From a bacterium (lineage in GTDB: Bacteria; Patescibacteriota; Patescibacteriia; Patescibacteriales; GWC2-42-12), in the NCBI GenBank assembly GCA_030655095.1, contig JAURWF010000067.1:1-12690 (forward strand): 12,690 bases of DNA, written 5' to 3'. The position numbers and the translations under genes were made by a program. The notes below the pieces were generated by a model. It did no database searches. It was not told the DNA's origin and saw nothing but the letters and a program-made list of their open reading frames with translations. Within the stretch, counting starts at the first letter, position 1, and every line of letters begins with the position of its first letter. Below are positions 1-6,644 of the stretch, one piece after another.

Positions 1-335
1 GCTTGAATATTAATTGCTGTTAACAAATGATCAACTCTTAATCGTGAATGGCAACTTTTGCATTCAGATAATGGATCGGAAAATCCAGAAACATGCCCGC
101 TGGCTTCCCAGATTTTCGGATTCATAAAAATACTTGAATCAAGTCCAACAATATTATCATTCAGCTGAACCATTGCTCGCCACCAAACAGCCTTAATATT
201 ATTTGACAGTTCCACTCCGTATTGTCCGTAATCATAAATTGCGGAAAACCCATTATAAATTTCCGAACTAGGAAAAACAAACCCACGACGTTTGCATAAA
301 GAGATAATTTTTTCCATTAAATTTTGTTCAGCCAT
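1..335 (-). CDS. glyQS: Glycyl-tRNA synthetase, single-chain class II type (N-terminal part, cut by window edge)
   Basis: This enzyme charges tRNA-Gly with glycine in the cytoplasm. Only the first 111 codons are present; the gene continues past the left edge. The start ATG at 335-333 is followed by MEKIISLCKRRGFVFPSSEI (residues 7-26), the usual opening of the dimeric, eukaryote/archaea-like GlyRS, then by the DYG..GVELSNNIK..WW segment (residues 35-52) and the W-ASGHV-F-DPL-CK-C-R motif (residues 76-99). The last carries a C-x2-C pair (Cys92, Cys95). This is the single-chain form rather than the alpha2-beta2 GlyQ/GlyS form. The upstream spacer holds four tandem octamers ending 7 bases before the ATG, and no clear Shine-Dalgarno sequence. 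The family assignment is close to certain from these motifs; the catalytic core lies outside the window. Confidence 0.93.
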   Translation of the reverse strand, partial: MAEQNLMEKIISLCKRRGFVFPSSEIYNGFSAIYDYGQYGVELSNNIKAVWWRAMVQLNDNIVGLDSSIFMNPKIWEASGHVSGFSDPLSECKSCHSRLRVDHLLTAINIQ

Positions 336-342
336 AATAAGT

Positions 343-374
343 TAGCTTTTTAGCTTTTTAGCTTTTTAGCTTTT
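343..374. repeat. Four perfect tandem copies of TAGCTTTT in the glyQS leader
   Basis: Four head-to-tail copies of the octamer TAGCTTTT (AAAAGCTA on the glyQS sense strand) fill these 32 bases without a mismatch. The array ends 7 bases before the glyQS ATG, so it occupies the place where a ribosome binding site would sit. Each unit contains the self-complementary AGCT. Such arrays can gain or lose units by polymerase slippage; any effect on glyQS is inference. Confidence 0.9.
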
Positions 375-392
375 AAAAAATTAATAAATTTA

Positions 393-419
393 TAATATAG
401 AGACTAAGTCTCTATATTA
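393..419 (-). terminator. 27-bp perfect palindrome just past recQ, possible terminator
   Basis: TAATATAGAGACT and its exact reverse complement flank a single central A, starting 4 bases past the recQ stop. As RNA it would form a 12-bp stem with a 3-nt loop. On the minus strand it is followed by AT-rich sequence with a T6 run only about 12 bases later, so it is a weak match to an intrinsic terminator for recQ. The symmetry would also suit an operator for a dimeric regulator acting on glyQS. The palindrome is seen; its role is inferred. Confidence 0.5.
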
Positions 420-423
420 GTCC

Positions 424-2580
424 CTATGCTTTCATTATTAGCCGTACTAATTTTATTGTTTCGTAATCATATTCTTCGTTTAAATATTCAAATACTGGTC
501 GTAACTTTTCATCACCACATTGCTGAAAAGCTGTTTTTATTTTTTCATAAACGGCTTGACGCGGTTTTAAATATTCTAAATTAAGTTTAGTTCCTAAGTC
601 TATTTGACGTTCAATATGCGAAATAATCGTTGATGGCGCAAGACCACGAGCTTTGGCTATATCAATAATGGTCAACTTCCTATTTAATAAATCAATTGTA
701 GCAGATGAAGTATCTTTATCAAGCGCTTGCTTATAAATAGCCGCTTTTTTTCTAACTCTGCTTTTGTATATTTCTTTGCTTAATAAATTATTTTCTTTTA
801 TATGTTCAATAATTACTTTTAAAAAATCTTTACCAAAACTTTCAAGTTTACGACTACCCACTCCACCAATCAATGAAAAATTCTCAGAGTTAGCTGGAAA
901 ATAATAAGCCATTTCTTGAAGTGAGGCGTCACTAAAAATTACAAACGGAGGAACATTCATCTTATCAGCAATTTGTTTACGCAAAACACGAAGTTTAGCA
1001 AATAATCCCTGATCGTATGTTAAATTTTCAGTTCTTCTTTCTTCGTCAATCTCTTTAGTTGGCATCGCAGTAAGCTCAATCTTTTCTTTTTGTGTTAAAA
1101 ATCGATGCCCTTTAGCAGTAATAATTAAAATTGGGTACTCTCCGCCAGTTTTAGTAATTAAATCATGCTTTATAAGTTGGTCAATTATTTCTCGCAATTC
1201 ATCATTGCTAAAATCATTAACAATATTAAAAACTGATAATTTATTATGCCCTAAATCAGACATTCTATCTGTTAATTTCCCTTTCAACATATTAATTATG
1301 TAACCAGCTCCAAAACGGCTATCAGTCCTTAAAATAGCTGAGAGAATTTTTTGAGCAATAATTGTCGCATCAAAAGTAGTTTTTTCAGTATTACAACAAT
1401 CACAAGTTTTACAATTTTTTTCTAAATATGTTTCTCCAAAATAATTTAAAATATACTGTCGTCTACACGATTTCAATTCAGCATATTTCATAACTTCGTC
1501 TAATTTACGTTCAGCTTGTTTCTTTATTTTTTCATCTACTATTTCATTTAAAAAAAACTTATGTTTTCGCGCATCTGCATAAGTATAAAACATAACGCAA
1601 TCGCTTGGCAGACCATCACGACCAGCGCGACCAACTTCCTGATAATAACCTTCCAAAGATTTAGGAAAAGTGTAATGAACAACTAAACGAACATCTGGCT
1701 TATCTATCCCCATACCAAAAGCAATAGTTGCCACAATAATATTTATTTCATCTTTAATAAATAGATCTTGTGTTCTTCTACGTTTTTCGGCCTCAAGTCC
1801 TGCATGATATGCTCGCGCTTTAAAACCTTCGCTATTTAATTCATTGGATAAATTTTCTGTATCTTTGCGAGAAAAACAATAAATAATTATTGATTCATCT
1901 TTATATTTTTTTAATAATATTAAAAGTTTTTCCAAAGCATTTTTTTTCTTAATAACGCTCAAATTAAGATTAGGTCTATTAAAACTAGAAATAAAAACTT
2001 TAGCTTGTTCTATTCCTAATTCTTTCAAAATATCTTGTCGCACTTTTTCAGTAGCAGTTGCTGTTAAAGCAATAATCGGCGTTTGGGGAAATAACTTTTT
2101 TAACATTCTTAAATTACGATAATCAGGTCGAAAATCATGTCCCCATTCAGAAATACAATGTGCTTCGTCAACAGCAATTAGACTAATATCCAAATTTTTT
2201 AAAAACATTTTAAAACTATCTAAACTCATTCGCTCTGGCGCAATATAAAGAATCTTTAATTTTCCGCTCAAAGCTTGATCTTGTAAACATATAATTTCTC
2301 TAGCAGATAAAGAAGAATTAATAAATTCAGCAGCTATTCCATTGGCTTTTAGCGAATCAACTTGATCTTTCATTAAAGCAATAAGAGGTGAAATAACAAG
2401 CGTTAATCCAGACAATTCTAAAGCAGGCAACTGAAAACAAAGCGATTTACCACCACCTGTCGGCATTAAAACAAAATTATCTTTATTAGCTAAAACACTA
2501 TTGATTATATCTATTTGCAATGGCCTGAACTCGTCATAACCAAAATATTTTTTCAAAGTTGCGTAAATTGAACTAGACAT
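424..2580 (-). CDS. recQ: ATP-dependent DNA helicase RecQ
   Basis: RecQ is a 3'-5' superfamily 2 DNA helicase that unwinds recombination and replication intermediates. The 718-residue product has the full domain set. The helicase core shows Walker A TGGGKS (41-46), the DEAH box (138-141), TATAT (173-177) and motif VI QEVGRAGRDG (314-323). A zinc-binding RecQ-Ct segment follows, with Cys372, Cys390, Cys393 and Cys395/396, then a winged-helix RQC region (about 405-500) and an HRDC domain (about 522-600). After HRDC there is an extra helix-turn-helix-like C-terminal region (about 625-715, LTIIDIAKARGLAPSTIISH), as found in longer bacterial RecQ proteins and absent from the shorter E. coli form of about 610 residues. 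All catalytic motifs look intact. Its ATG lies 3 bases after the stop of the RodZ-like gene, so the two are probably co-transcribed and translationally coupled; only a weak purine-rich stretch (AAAAGAAA) precedes the start. The stop is TAG. Confidence 0.96.
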   Translation of the reverse strand: MSSSIYATLKKYFGYDEFRPLQIDIINSVLANKDNFVLMPTGGGKSLCFQLPALELSGLTLVISPLIALMKDQVDSLKANGIAAEFINSSLSAREIICLQDQALSGKLKILYIAPERMSLDSFKMFLKNLDISLIAVDEAHCISEWGHDFRPDYRNLRMLKKLFPQTPIIALTATATEKVRQDILKELGIEQAKVFISSFNRPNLNLSVIKKKNALEKLLILLKKYKDESIIIYCFSRKDTENLSNELNSEGFKARAYHAGLEAEKRRRTQDLFIKDEINIIVATIAFGMGIDKPDVRLVVHYTFPKSLEGYYQEVGRAGRDGLPSDCVMFYTYADARKHKFFLNEIVDEKIKKQAERKLDEVMKYAELKSCRRQYILNYFGETYLEKNCKTCDCCNTEKTTFDATIIAQKILSAILRTDSRFGAGYIINMLKGKLTDRMSDLGHNKLSVFNIVNDFSNDELREIIDQLIKHDLITKTGGEYPILIITAKGHRFLTQKEKIELTAMPTKEIDEERRTENLTYDQGLFAKLRVLRKQIADKMNVPPFVIFSDASLQEMAYYFPANSENFSLIGGVGSRKLESFGKDFLKVIIEHIKENNLLSKEIYKSRVRKKAAIYKQALDKDTSSATIDLLNRKLTIIDIAKARGLAPSTIISHIERQIDLGTKLNLEYLKPRQAVYEKIKTAFQQCGDEKLRPVFEYLNEEYDYETIKLVRLIMKA

Positions 2581-2583
2581 ATA

Positions 2584-3261
2584 TTATTTTTCTTTTACCA
2601 AAACTTGTTTAACTATTGTTCTGCTTTTACTATATTTTTTACTGGCTGTAATAGTAATAACATTTAATCCATTTTTTAAATTGACAGTTTTACTAAAATT
2701 TCCGTGAATATCACTTAAAATTGTTTCATTATTAATAGTTATTCCTGCTTCAGCTTCTGTTTTGCCCAACACTTCAATAACAGACTGTTGAGTAATAAAA
2801 TTATCAACTGGACTTGTAATTAGCAAATCGGGCGCAACAATAATTTTATTTAAACGAAATCCTAAATAAGCAAAGCAAATAGCAACAACAATAATAATTA
2901 AAAAGTTTTTTATAACTTTTGGCATGCTCCAAAAATATTGCTTTTTGGCTAACTGTTTGGAAAATACTTCTTTTTCTTCTCTAGGCTGATAAACATTTGC
3001 TTCCAGCTCATAAGCAACAACCAATTCTGAATAATTAAGCCCTAAAAAAATAGAATACTCTTTTAAAAAGTTCTTACAATAAACTCCTTTTGGCAATTTA
3101 TCATAATCGCCTTTTTCTAAAGCATTGAGATATTTATAGTTAATATTTAATTTTTTTGCCACTTGCTCTAATTTGATTTTTTTATTTTGTCTAGCACGAC
3201 GTAATTGCTCAGCAACTGTTTCACTATCTAAAAAAAGTTTATTAGAAACAAATGGAATCAT
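2584..3261 (-). CDS. RodZ-like membrane protein with N-terminal HTH domain
   Basis: This 225-residue protein has a cytoplasmic Xre-type helix-turn-helix domain of the HTH_25 (RodZ) kind at residues 15-85. It carries the characteristic run ..AEQLRRARQNKKIKLEQVAK.. followed by NYKYLNALEKGDYDKLP and the ..FLKEYSIFLGL motif. A basic juxtamembrane stretch follows, then one transmembrane helix (about 117-136, KNFLIIIVVAICFAYLGF) and an extracellular beta-rich domain (about 145-225) that resembles Ig-like/glucodextranase-B-type modules. RodZ links the MreB cytoskeleton to cell-wall synthesis in rod-shaped bacteria. Whether this protein does so, or is simply a membrane-anchored HTH protein, cannot be told from sequence. 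It lies immediately upstream of recQ (3-base gap). The upstream spacer is low-complexity A/T with a 14-bp direct repeat and no convincing promoter. Confidence 0.8.
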   Translation of the reverse strand: MIPFVSNKLFLDSETVAEQLRRARQNKKIKLEQVAKKLNINYKYLNALEKGDYDKLPKGVYCKNFLKEYSIFLGLNYSELVVAYELEANVYQPREEKEVFSKQLAKKQYFWSMPKVIKNFLIIIVVAICFAYLGFRLNKIIVAPDLLITSPVDNFITQQSVIEVLGKTEAEAGITINNETILSDIHGNFSKTVNLKNGLNVITITASKKYSKSRTIVKQVLVKEK

Positions 3262-3277
3262 AGTAAATTTTTTAAAT

Positions 3278-3310
3278 TATAAAATTACAAATTATTTATA
3301 AAATTACAAA
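3278..3310. repeat. 14-bp direct repeat in an A/T-rich spacer
   Basis: TATAAAATTACAAA occurs at 3278-3291 and again at 3297-3310, followed by short AATTAAAA-type repeats up to about 3330. This fills the spacer between the pilin-like gene and the RodZ-like gene. In sequence this AT-rich, short exact repeats mean little individually. Confidence 0.6.
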
Positions 3311-3331
3311 AATTAAAAATTAAAAATTTAT

Positions 3332-3739
3332 TTACTCTTTAAACCAACCACTTGTGCTCCATTCTCCTGCTTTTCCACCTTTAATATCTAAAGCAGTAAA
3401 TGCTAGCTGAATAATAGCATGGCTGGTAAAAACTAATACTAATCCAATTATTGCGCCAAAAATAATTTGCTGACCTTTTTTTACTTGCTCGCTATTGCCA
3501 GCAGAAATTAAGAAAATAACCCCACCATACACAAACATCACTAAAGCCAATGAACCAACTATTCCCAATAACCACTTAGAAACATTTACAGCAACTTGAA
3601 CCATGTCATCTAAAGAATAATCACCTGACTCTTTACCAGCTGTTGGTAAAATATCTACTGCATTTGCTATATTTATATTAACAACTACAAAAAACAAAAA
3701 AACAAAAAATAAAGCACAAATTGTAGAATACTTTTTCAT
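3332..3739 (-). CDS. Type IV secretion pilin-like membrane protein (TrbC/VirB2-like)
   Basis: This small 135-residue protein has a signal peptide (basic MKK, hydrophobic core 8-20, likely cleavage after ANA at residue 27). The predicted mature protein has two membrane helices at about 54-79 and 91-116, joined by a short polar loop (GNSEQVKKGQQ). The segment YGGVIFLISAGNSEQVKKGQ followed by an I/G-rich second helix is typical of the T4SS-pilin-like family (Pfam T4SS_pilin, related in layout to TrbC/VirB2), which is abundant in Patescibacteria. In conjugative systems such proteins polymerise into the pilus. Here no VirB/Tra partner is in the window, so it is an orphan copy whose partners may lie elsewhere or which may work as a simple membrane protein. 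The ATG at 3739 is the only sensible start because the signal peptide begins there. Confidence 0.8.
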   Translation of the reverse strand: MKKYSTICALFFVFLFFVVVNINIANAVDILPTAGKESGDYSLDDMVQVAVNVSKWLLGIVGSLALVMFVYGGVIFLISAGNSEQVKKGQQIIFGAIIGLVLVFTSHAIIQLAFTALDIKGGKAGEWSTSGWFKE

Positions 3740-3774
3740 AGTAAAATTCTAAATTAATAAATAATTTGAAACCC

Positions 3775-4062
3775 CTAATTGAGCCGTACAGAAAAAATAT
3801 AATCTTTAGGCAAAATCGTTCCAGTATCAGAATCAATAATTTTGCCAGTTTTGTTAGGTTTTAGCCCTTCGCCAAATTTGGCAAAGGCTATAAAATAATC
3901 AAGATTTTCTACAAAATCATATTTTTCAATTCTATCTTTTATCCAATTAGAAAAATCTCTGCCAACACCCAGCCATTTATATAATTCTCTGGCATTAACA
4001 AATCTTTTCTTTTCACCATTAAAATCTTTCTGAATTACTTTTATGTTTATAAGTTCGTTCAT
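3775..4062 (-). CDS. AntA/AntB-type phage antirepressor domain, C-terminally shortened
   Basis: This 95-residue product matches the N-terminal antirepressor domain AntA/AntB. Residues 21-51 contain RFVNARELYKWLGVGRDFSN followed by WIKDRIEKYDF, and FVENLDYF then leads into AKFGEGLKPNKTG. The family normally continues from the (K)DY.L.LDMAKELAM segment into a helical part. Here it reaches LPKDYIFS and then diverges into VRLN and a TAG stop. The two other forward frames past this point do not restore an AKELAM-like sequence, so the end looks replaced by recombination rather than by a simple frameshift. Antirepressors of temperate phages bind or neutralise the phage repressor. With no other phage gene beside it, this is probably a decaying remnant or a domesticated small regulator. 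The gene ends 35 bases before the pilin-like gene starts. Confidence 0.65.
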   Translation of the reverse strand: MNELINIKVIQKDFNGEKKRFVNARELYKWLGVGRDFSNWIKDRIEKYDFVENLDYFIAFAKFGEGLKPNKTGKIIDSDTGTILPKDYIFSVRLN

Positions 4063-4086
4063 ATGTTTAAAATTATTGTCATCTTT

Positions 4087-4188
4087 TTAAATTGCTTTTA
4101 TCAATTCTATAATTTCAGAAAATGCTTCTTGATTAAAATACTCTTTATCTTCAAAAATAATTGTTTTTTTATAATTAAATTTTGTTTT
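4087..4188 (-). pseudogene. Possible remnant of a coding region (33 codons, no start)
   Basis: Between an in-frame TGA (4189-4191) and a TAA (4087-4089) the minus strand encodes 33 codons without a start: residues reading FEDKEYFNQEAFSEIIELIK near the end, closing with AI. The mix of charged and hydrophobic residues looks protein-like rather than the K/N/I/F/L noise expected from this A/T content. The AntA gene starts 25 bases downstream. It may be the tail of a gene whose front has been lost. I do not recognise the family, and chance remains quite possible at this length. Confidence 0.25.
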
Positions 4189-4265
4189 TCAATTCAAAAA
4201 TAAAATAAGCAATTCGTAAAACAAATTTTTAATTTTTAAACATAGAACTATCCAATAATATTTTT

Positions 4266-5153
4266 TTATCCAAAAAAATCTTTTCCATTCATAATTTCTA
4301 AAGGTAATTTAGGCCCATGTCCATTTAAATAACTCTTTAAATTCTTTGATTGTCTTCTGAGTTTTTCTTCACAACCTAAAACTATTAATGTATTTCCACT
4401 TGCAAGACCTAAATTATTACAAAATTTTCCTTCTCTATAAACCTTTACGTCACTCAAAGGGCCAGATCTGTCATCAACATGGTTGTCATTAAATTTCCAT
4501 ATATCAATCATTTTTTCTCCTTTCAATGACCATATAAAAGCAATTATATAAGTAGCATTATTATAATAATCTTTATCTAACAAAATTATATTTTTTATAT
4601 ATTCTCTAAGCTGCTGTTTTGAAAAATCTTTATATGATTCTTTTGCATCAGCATCTGGCCAAACAATAATTTGTAAACCATTGATATAATAATCCAAATT
4701 TTTATAGAAAGAATGATTTGGTTTATATTCAAAACCAAGATTTGGAGACTGACCTTGATCCCAAATATTCATAAATAATTGTTTTTGATTGACAGCAAAT
4801 TTTTTGTCTTCAATAATTAACAACTCCTTTTTGTTGTAAATAGCAATAATATTATCAAATATTAATATTTCATTTTCTATGGAAAAAATATCTTTTGGAA
4901 CATAACGAAATGTCATTACTTTATTCACAAATTCATCATTTTCAGTAAATTTTGGCAGTGTTGGTATGTTTGTTATTTGTTTTACTTTAATGTTATTTTT
5001 TAAAAAATTATTTCTTAATTTTTCTGCTTTAATTTTACTAAACAAATCAGCCATTTCTCCTTTTTCAAAAATAAAAACTTCTTTTTCTTCTGCCTCTGAA
5101 GATTTTAGAGAAATTTCATACAAATCGTTTTCACTAGCTTTTTTTAACCTCAT
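4266..5153 (-). CDS. TrmB-like effector-domain protein lacking a DNA-binding domain
   Basis: This 295-residue soluble protein has no signal peptide or membrane helix. Residues about 25-135 resemble the C-terminal sensor part of TrmB-family regulators seen in Patescibacteria. The points of likeness are FIFEKGEMADLF, a basic stretch with KVKQITN (57-63), FRYVPKDIF-IENEILIFDN (82-101), and then a beta strand pair ending IYNKKELLIIEDKKFAV and QKQLFMNIWDQG. The usual N-terminal winged helix that binds DNA is absent, and the 18-base gap to the gene before it leaves no room for one. The C-terminal half (140-295, with GLQIIVWPDADAKESY and ASGNTLIVLG) is not one I can name. TrmB proteins elsewhere sense sugars and control sugar ABC transporters, so its place directly after a solute-binding lipoprotein gene in a likely operon is suggestive. 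The family likeness is from memory of motifs, so only moderate confidence. Confidence 0.5.
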   Translation of the reverse strand: MRLKKASENDLYEISLKSSEAEEKEVFIFEKGEMADLFSKIKAEKLRNNFLKNNIKVKQITNIPTLPKFTENDEFVNKVMTFRYVPKDIFSIENEILIFDNIIAIYNKKELLIIEDKKFAVNQKQLFMNIWDQGQSPNLGFEYKPNHSFYKNLDYYINGLQIIVWPDADAKESYKDFSKQQLREYIKNIILLDKDYYNNATYIIAFIWSLKGEKMIDIWKFNDNHVDDRSGPLSDVKVYREGKFCNNLGLASGNTLIVLGCEEKLRRQSKNLKSYLNGHGPKLPLEIMNGKDFFG

Positions 5154-5171
5154 TGTAAATTTTTTAAGACT

Positions 5172-6575
5172 TTATAGATTTATTGTTTGTTGAATTTTTT
5201 GTGCGCCTAAATTAATAATATTTTCTATTTTATCTTTGTCTGCCATTACAGAATCAATCATTTCGCCAATAATAGTTTCCATCGCATTGGCATTAGCTCC
5301 CTTATACCAACTCTTAGCAGTTAAAACTTGCTCAACAAATATACTTGTATCCTCACCTTCTAATTGACCACCAATTAAAGAACGTAAAGCTGTTGGTCGT
5401 TTAGTTGCGTCTAAATACAATTTAGCTTGCTCTGCCTGTGTAGCAAATTGAATAAAATCCCAAGCTACATCAGCATTTTTACTTTTACTAGAAACTGTTT
5501 CCATCCAATAATTAGCAAAATTAATGCTTTGCGGATTTCCTTCTATTTGTGGCAATTTAGCAATCCCGAAATTTAGCTTAGGAGCGAGAGAACGGATCTG
5601 TGGTAATTGATATGAATAACCAAAAAACATAGCAAGCTTACCTTGCGTAAACATAGTTAAAGAATCATTAAGATCTTTATTCCAACTATAAACTTCTTTA
5701 GCTGGATTAGAAAAATCAGTATAAAATCGTAAAGCTTCAATCCCTGGGGCAGACTGTTGTTGATTAAGTGTCTCGGGCATTTTATTAAATGCAACTTGTC
5801 CACTATCTTCCATCATAACTGCTCCAGACTGCATCATTAAAACGGATAAAATATCGCTATATCTACTAATATTAGCACTTCCACCCAGAGCTACTCCTGA
5901 TTGAATAATTTGACCTTTGGTATCTTGTTTGGTCATTTTTTTTACATCTTGCTGAAATTCTGTATTCCAAAAAACTGGTGGCTGAGCTATTCCCGCATTA
6001 TTAAACAAATCTTTATTATAAAATAATGCGAGCGTATCCATATAAAGTGGCAGTCCAAATACTCGCTCCTCTACTTTATTAGTTTTTGCATCAACAATTT
6101 TAATAACAGCATCATCATAAACTACATCAACAAAATTATTTTTTATATCTTTTAAAGAAATACTTTTATTAGTTCGCATTTCAGGAATAACTTCTTTTTT
6201 AAATGTTCCTTTAGTTACAGGATAAGCCATAGTAATAGTAGCTGGCATTGGAACTATTTTGCTTTGATATTTTTTTATCCAAGTATTAGGAAGTGAAAGA
6301 ATATCTGGCCCACGATCTTCAGCTAAAGCGTTAATTAATTCTTCTTCATATTCGCTATAACGTAATTTTTTATAATTAATAGTGACAAATGGGTGTAGTT
6401 TTTTATATTCTGCTAAAATTCCATCAAAAGCATCTGGACTATCCCAAACATGCCAATATTCAAGAACAACTGGTTTCATAGCTTCTTGCGTTTTTTTATC
6501 AGTTAATTTGCAACCAAAACCAGAGGTAATAATAAAAACAAAAAAAATAGATAAAATTATTAATTTTTTTTTCAT
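5172..6575 (-). CDS. Extracellular solute-binding lipoprotein (ABC-type, orphan)
   Basis: This 467-residue protein starts with a lipoprotein signal (MKKK, hydrophobic core 5-18, lipobox ending GFGC with the lipidated Cys22), so it should be anchored on the outside of the membrane. The mature part follows the family 1/8 bacterial solute-binding fold: VLEYWHVWDSPDAFDGILAE (residues 37-56), LAEDRGPDILSLPNTWI (84-100), a hinge region with YNKDLFNNAGI, then TQGKLAMFFGYSYQLPQIR and the AWDFIQFAT closing helix. This fold typically captures oligosaccharides or sugars for an ABC importer. No permease or ATPase gene lies nearby, so it either borrows a distant transporter or has a surface-binding role. 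It has its own extended -10 promoter upstream and is followed after 18 bases by the TrmB-like gene. The ligand cannot be read from the sequence. Confidence 0.85.
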   Translation of the reverse strand: MKKKLIILSIFFVFIITSGFGCKLTDKKTQEAMKPVVLEYWHVWDSPDAFDGILAEYKKLHPFVTINYKKLRYSEYEEELINALAEDRGPDILSLPNTWIKKYQSKIVPMPATITMAYPVTKGTFKKEVIPEMRTNKSISLKDIKNNFVDVVYDDAVIKIVDAKTNKVEERVFGLPLYMDTLALFYNKDLFNNAGIAQPPVFWNTEFQQDVKKMTKQDTKGQIIQSGVALGGSANISRYSDILSVLMMQSGAVMMEDSGQVAFNKMPETLNQQQSAPGIEALRFYTDFSNPAKEVYSWNKDLNDSLTMFTQGKLAMFFGYSYQLPQIRSLAPKLNFGIAKLPQIEGNPQSINFANYWMETVSSKSKNADVAWDFIQFATQAEQAKLYLDATKRPTALRSLIGGQLEGEDTSIFVEQVLTAKSWYKGANANAMETIIGEMIDSVMADKDKIENIINLGAQKIQQTINL

Positions 6576-6611
6576 AAATATCTTACTTTTAATTATTTAA
6601 TAACTAAAAGT

Positions 6612-6620
6612 ATTATAACA
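6612..6620 (-). promoter_or_regulatory. Extended -10 promoter element for the solute-binding protein gene
   Basis: On the minus strand this reads TGTTATAAT, a perfect extended -10 (TG-N-TATAAT), inside the 69-base gap between comM and the lipoprotein gene. The predicted transcription start is near 6605, giving a leader of about 30 nt. No good -35 hexamer sits 17 bases upstream (the position is a T run), as is common for extended -10 promoters. It implies that the lipoprotein gene and the TrmB-like gene are transcribed separately from comM. Confidence 0.6.
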
Positions 6621-6644
6621 CAAAGCTTATTTTTAAAAAAACAA

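Noticed and set aside
4966..5193. Plus-strand frame of 75 codons
   Set aside because: It is antisense to the start of the TrmB-like gene, rich in F/L/S as expected from the reverse of K/E/N-rich coding, and has no motif. The same holds for the plus-strand frames at 6382-6600, 7582-7866, 8723-8926, 9339-9551 and 9875-10159.
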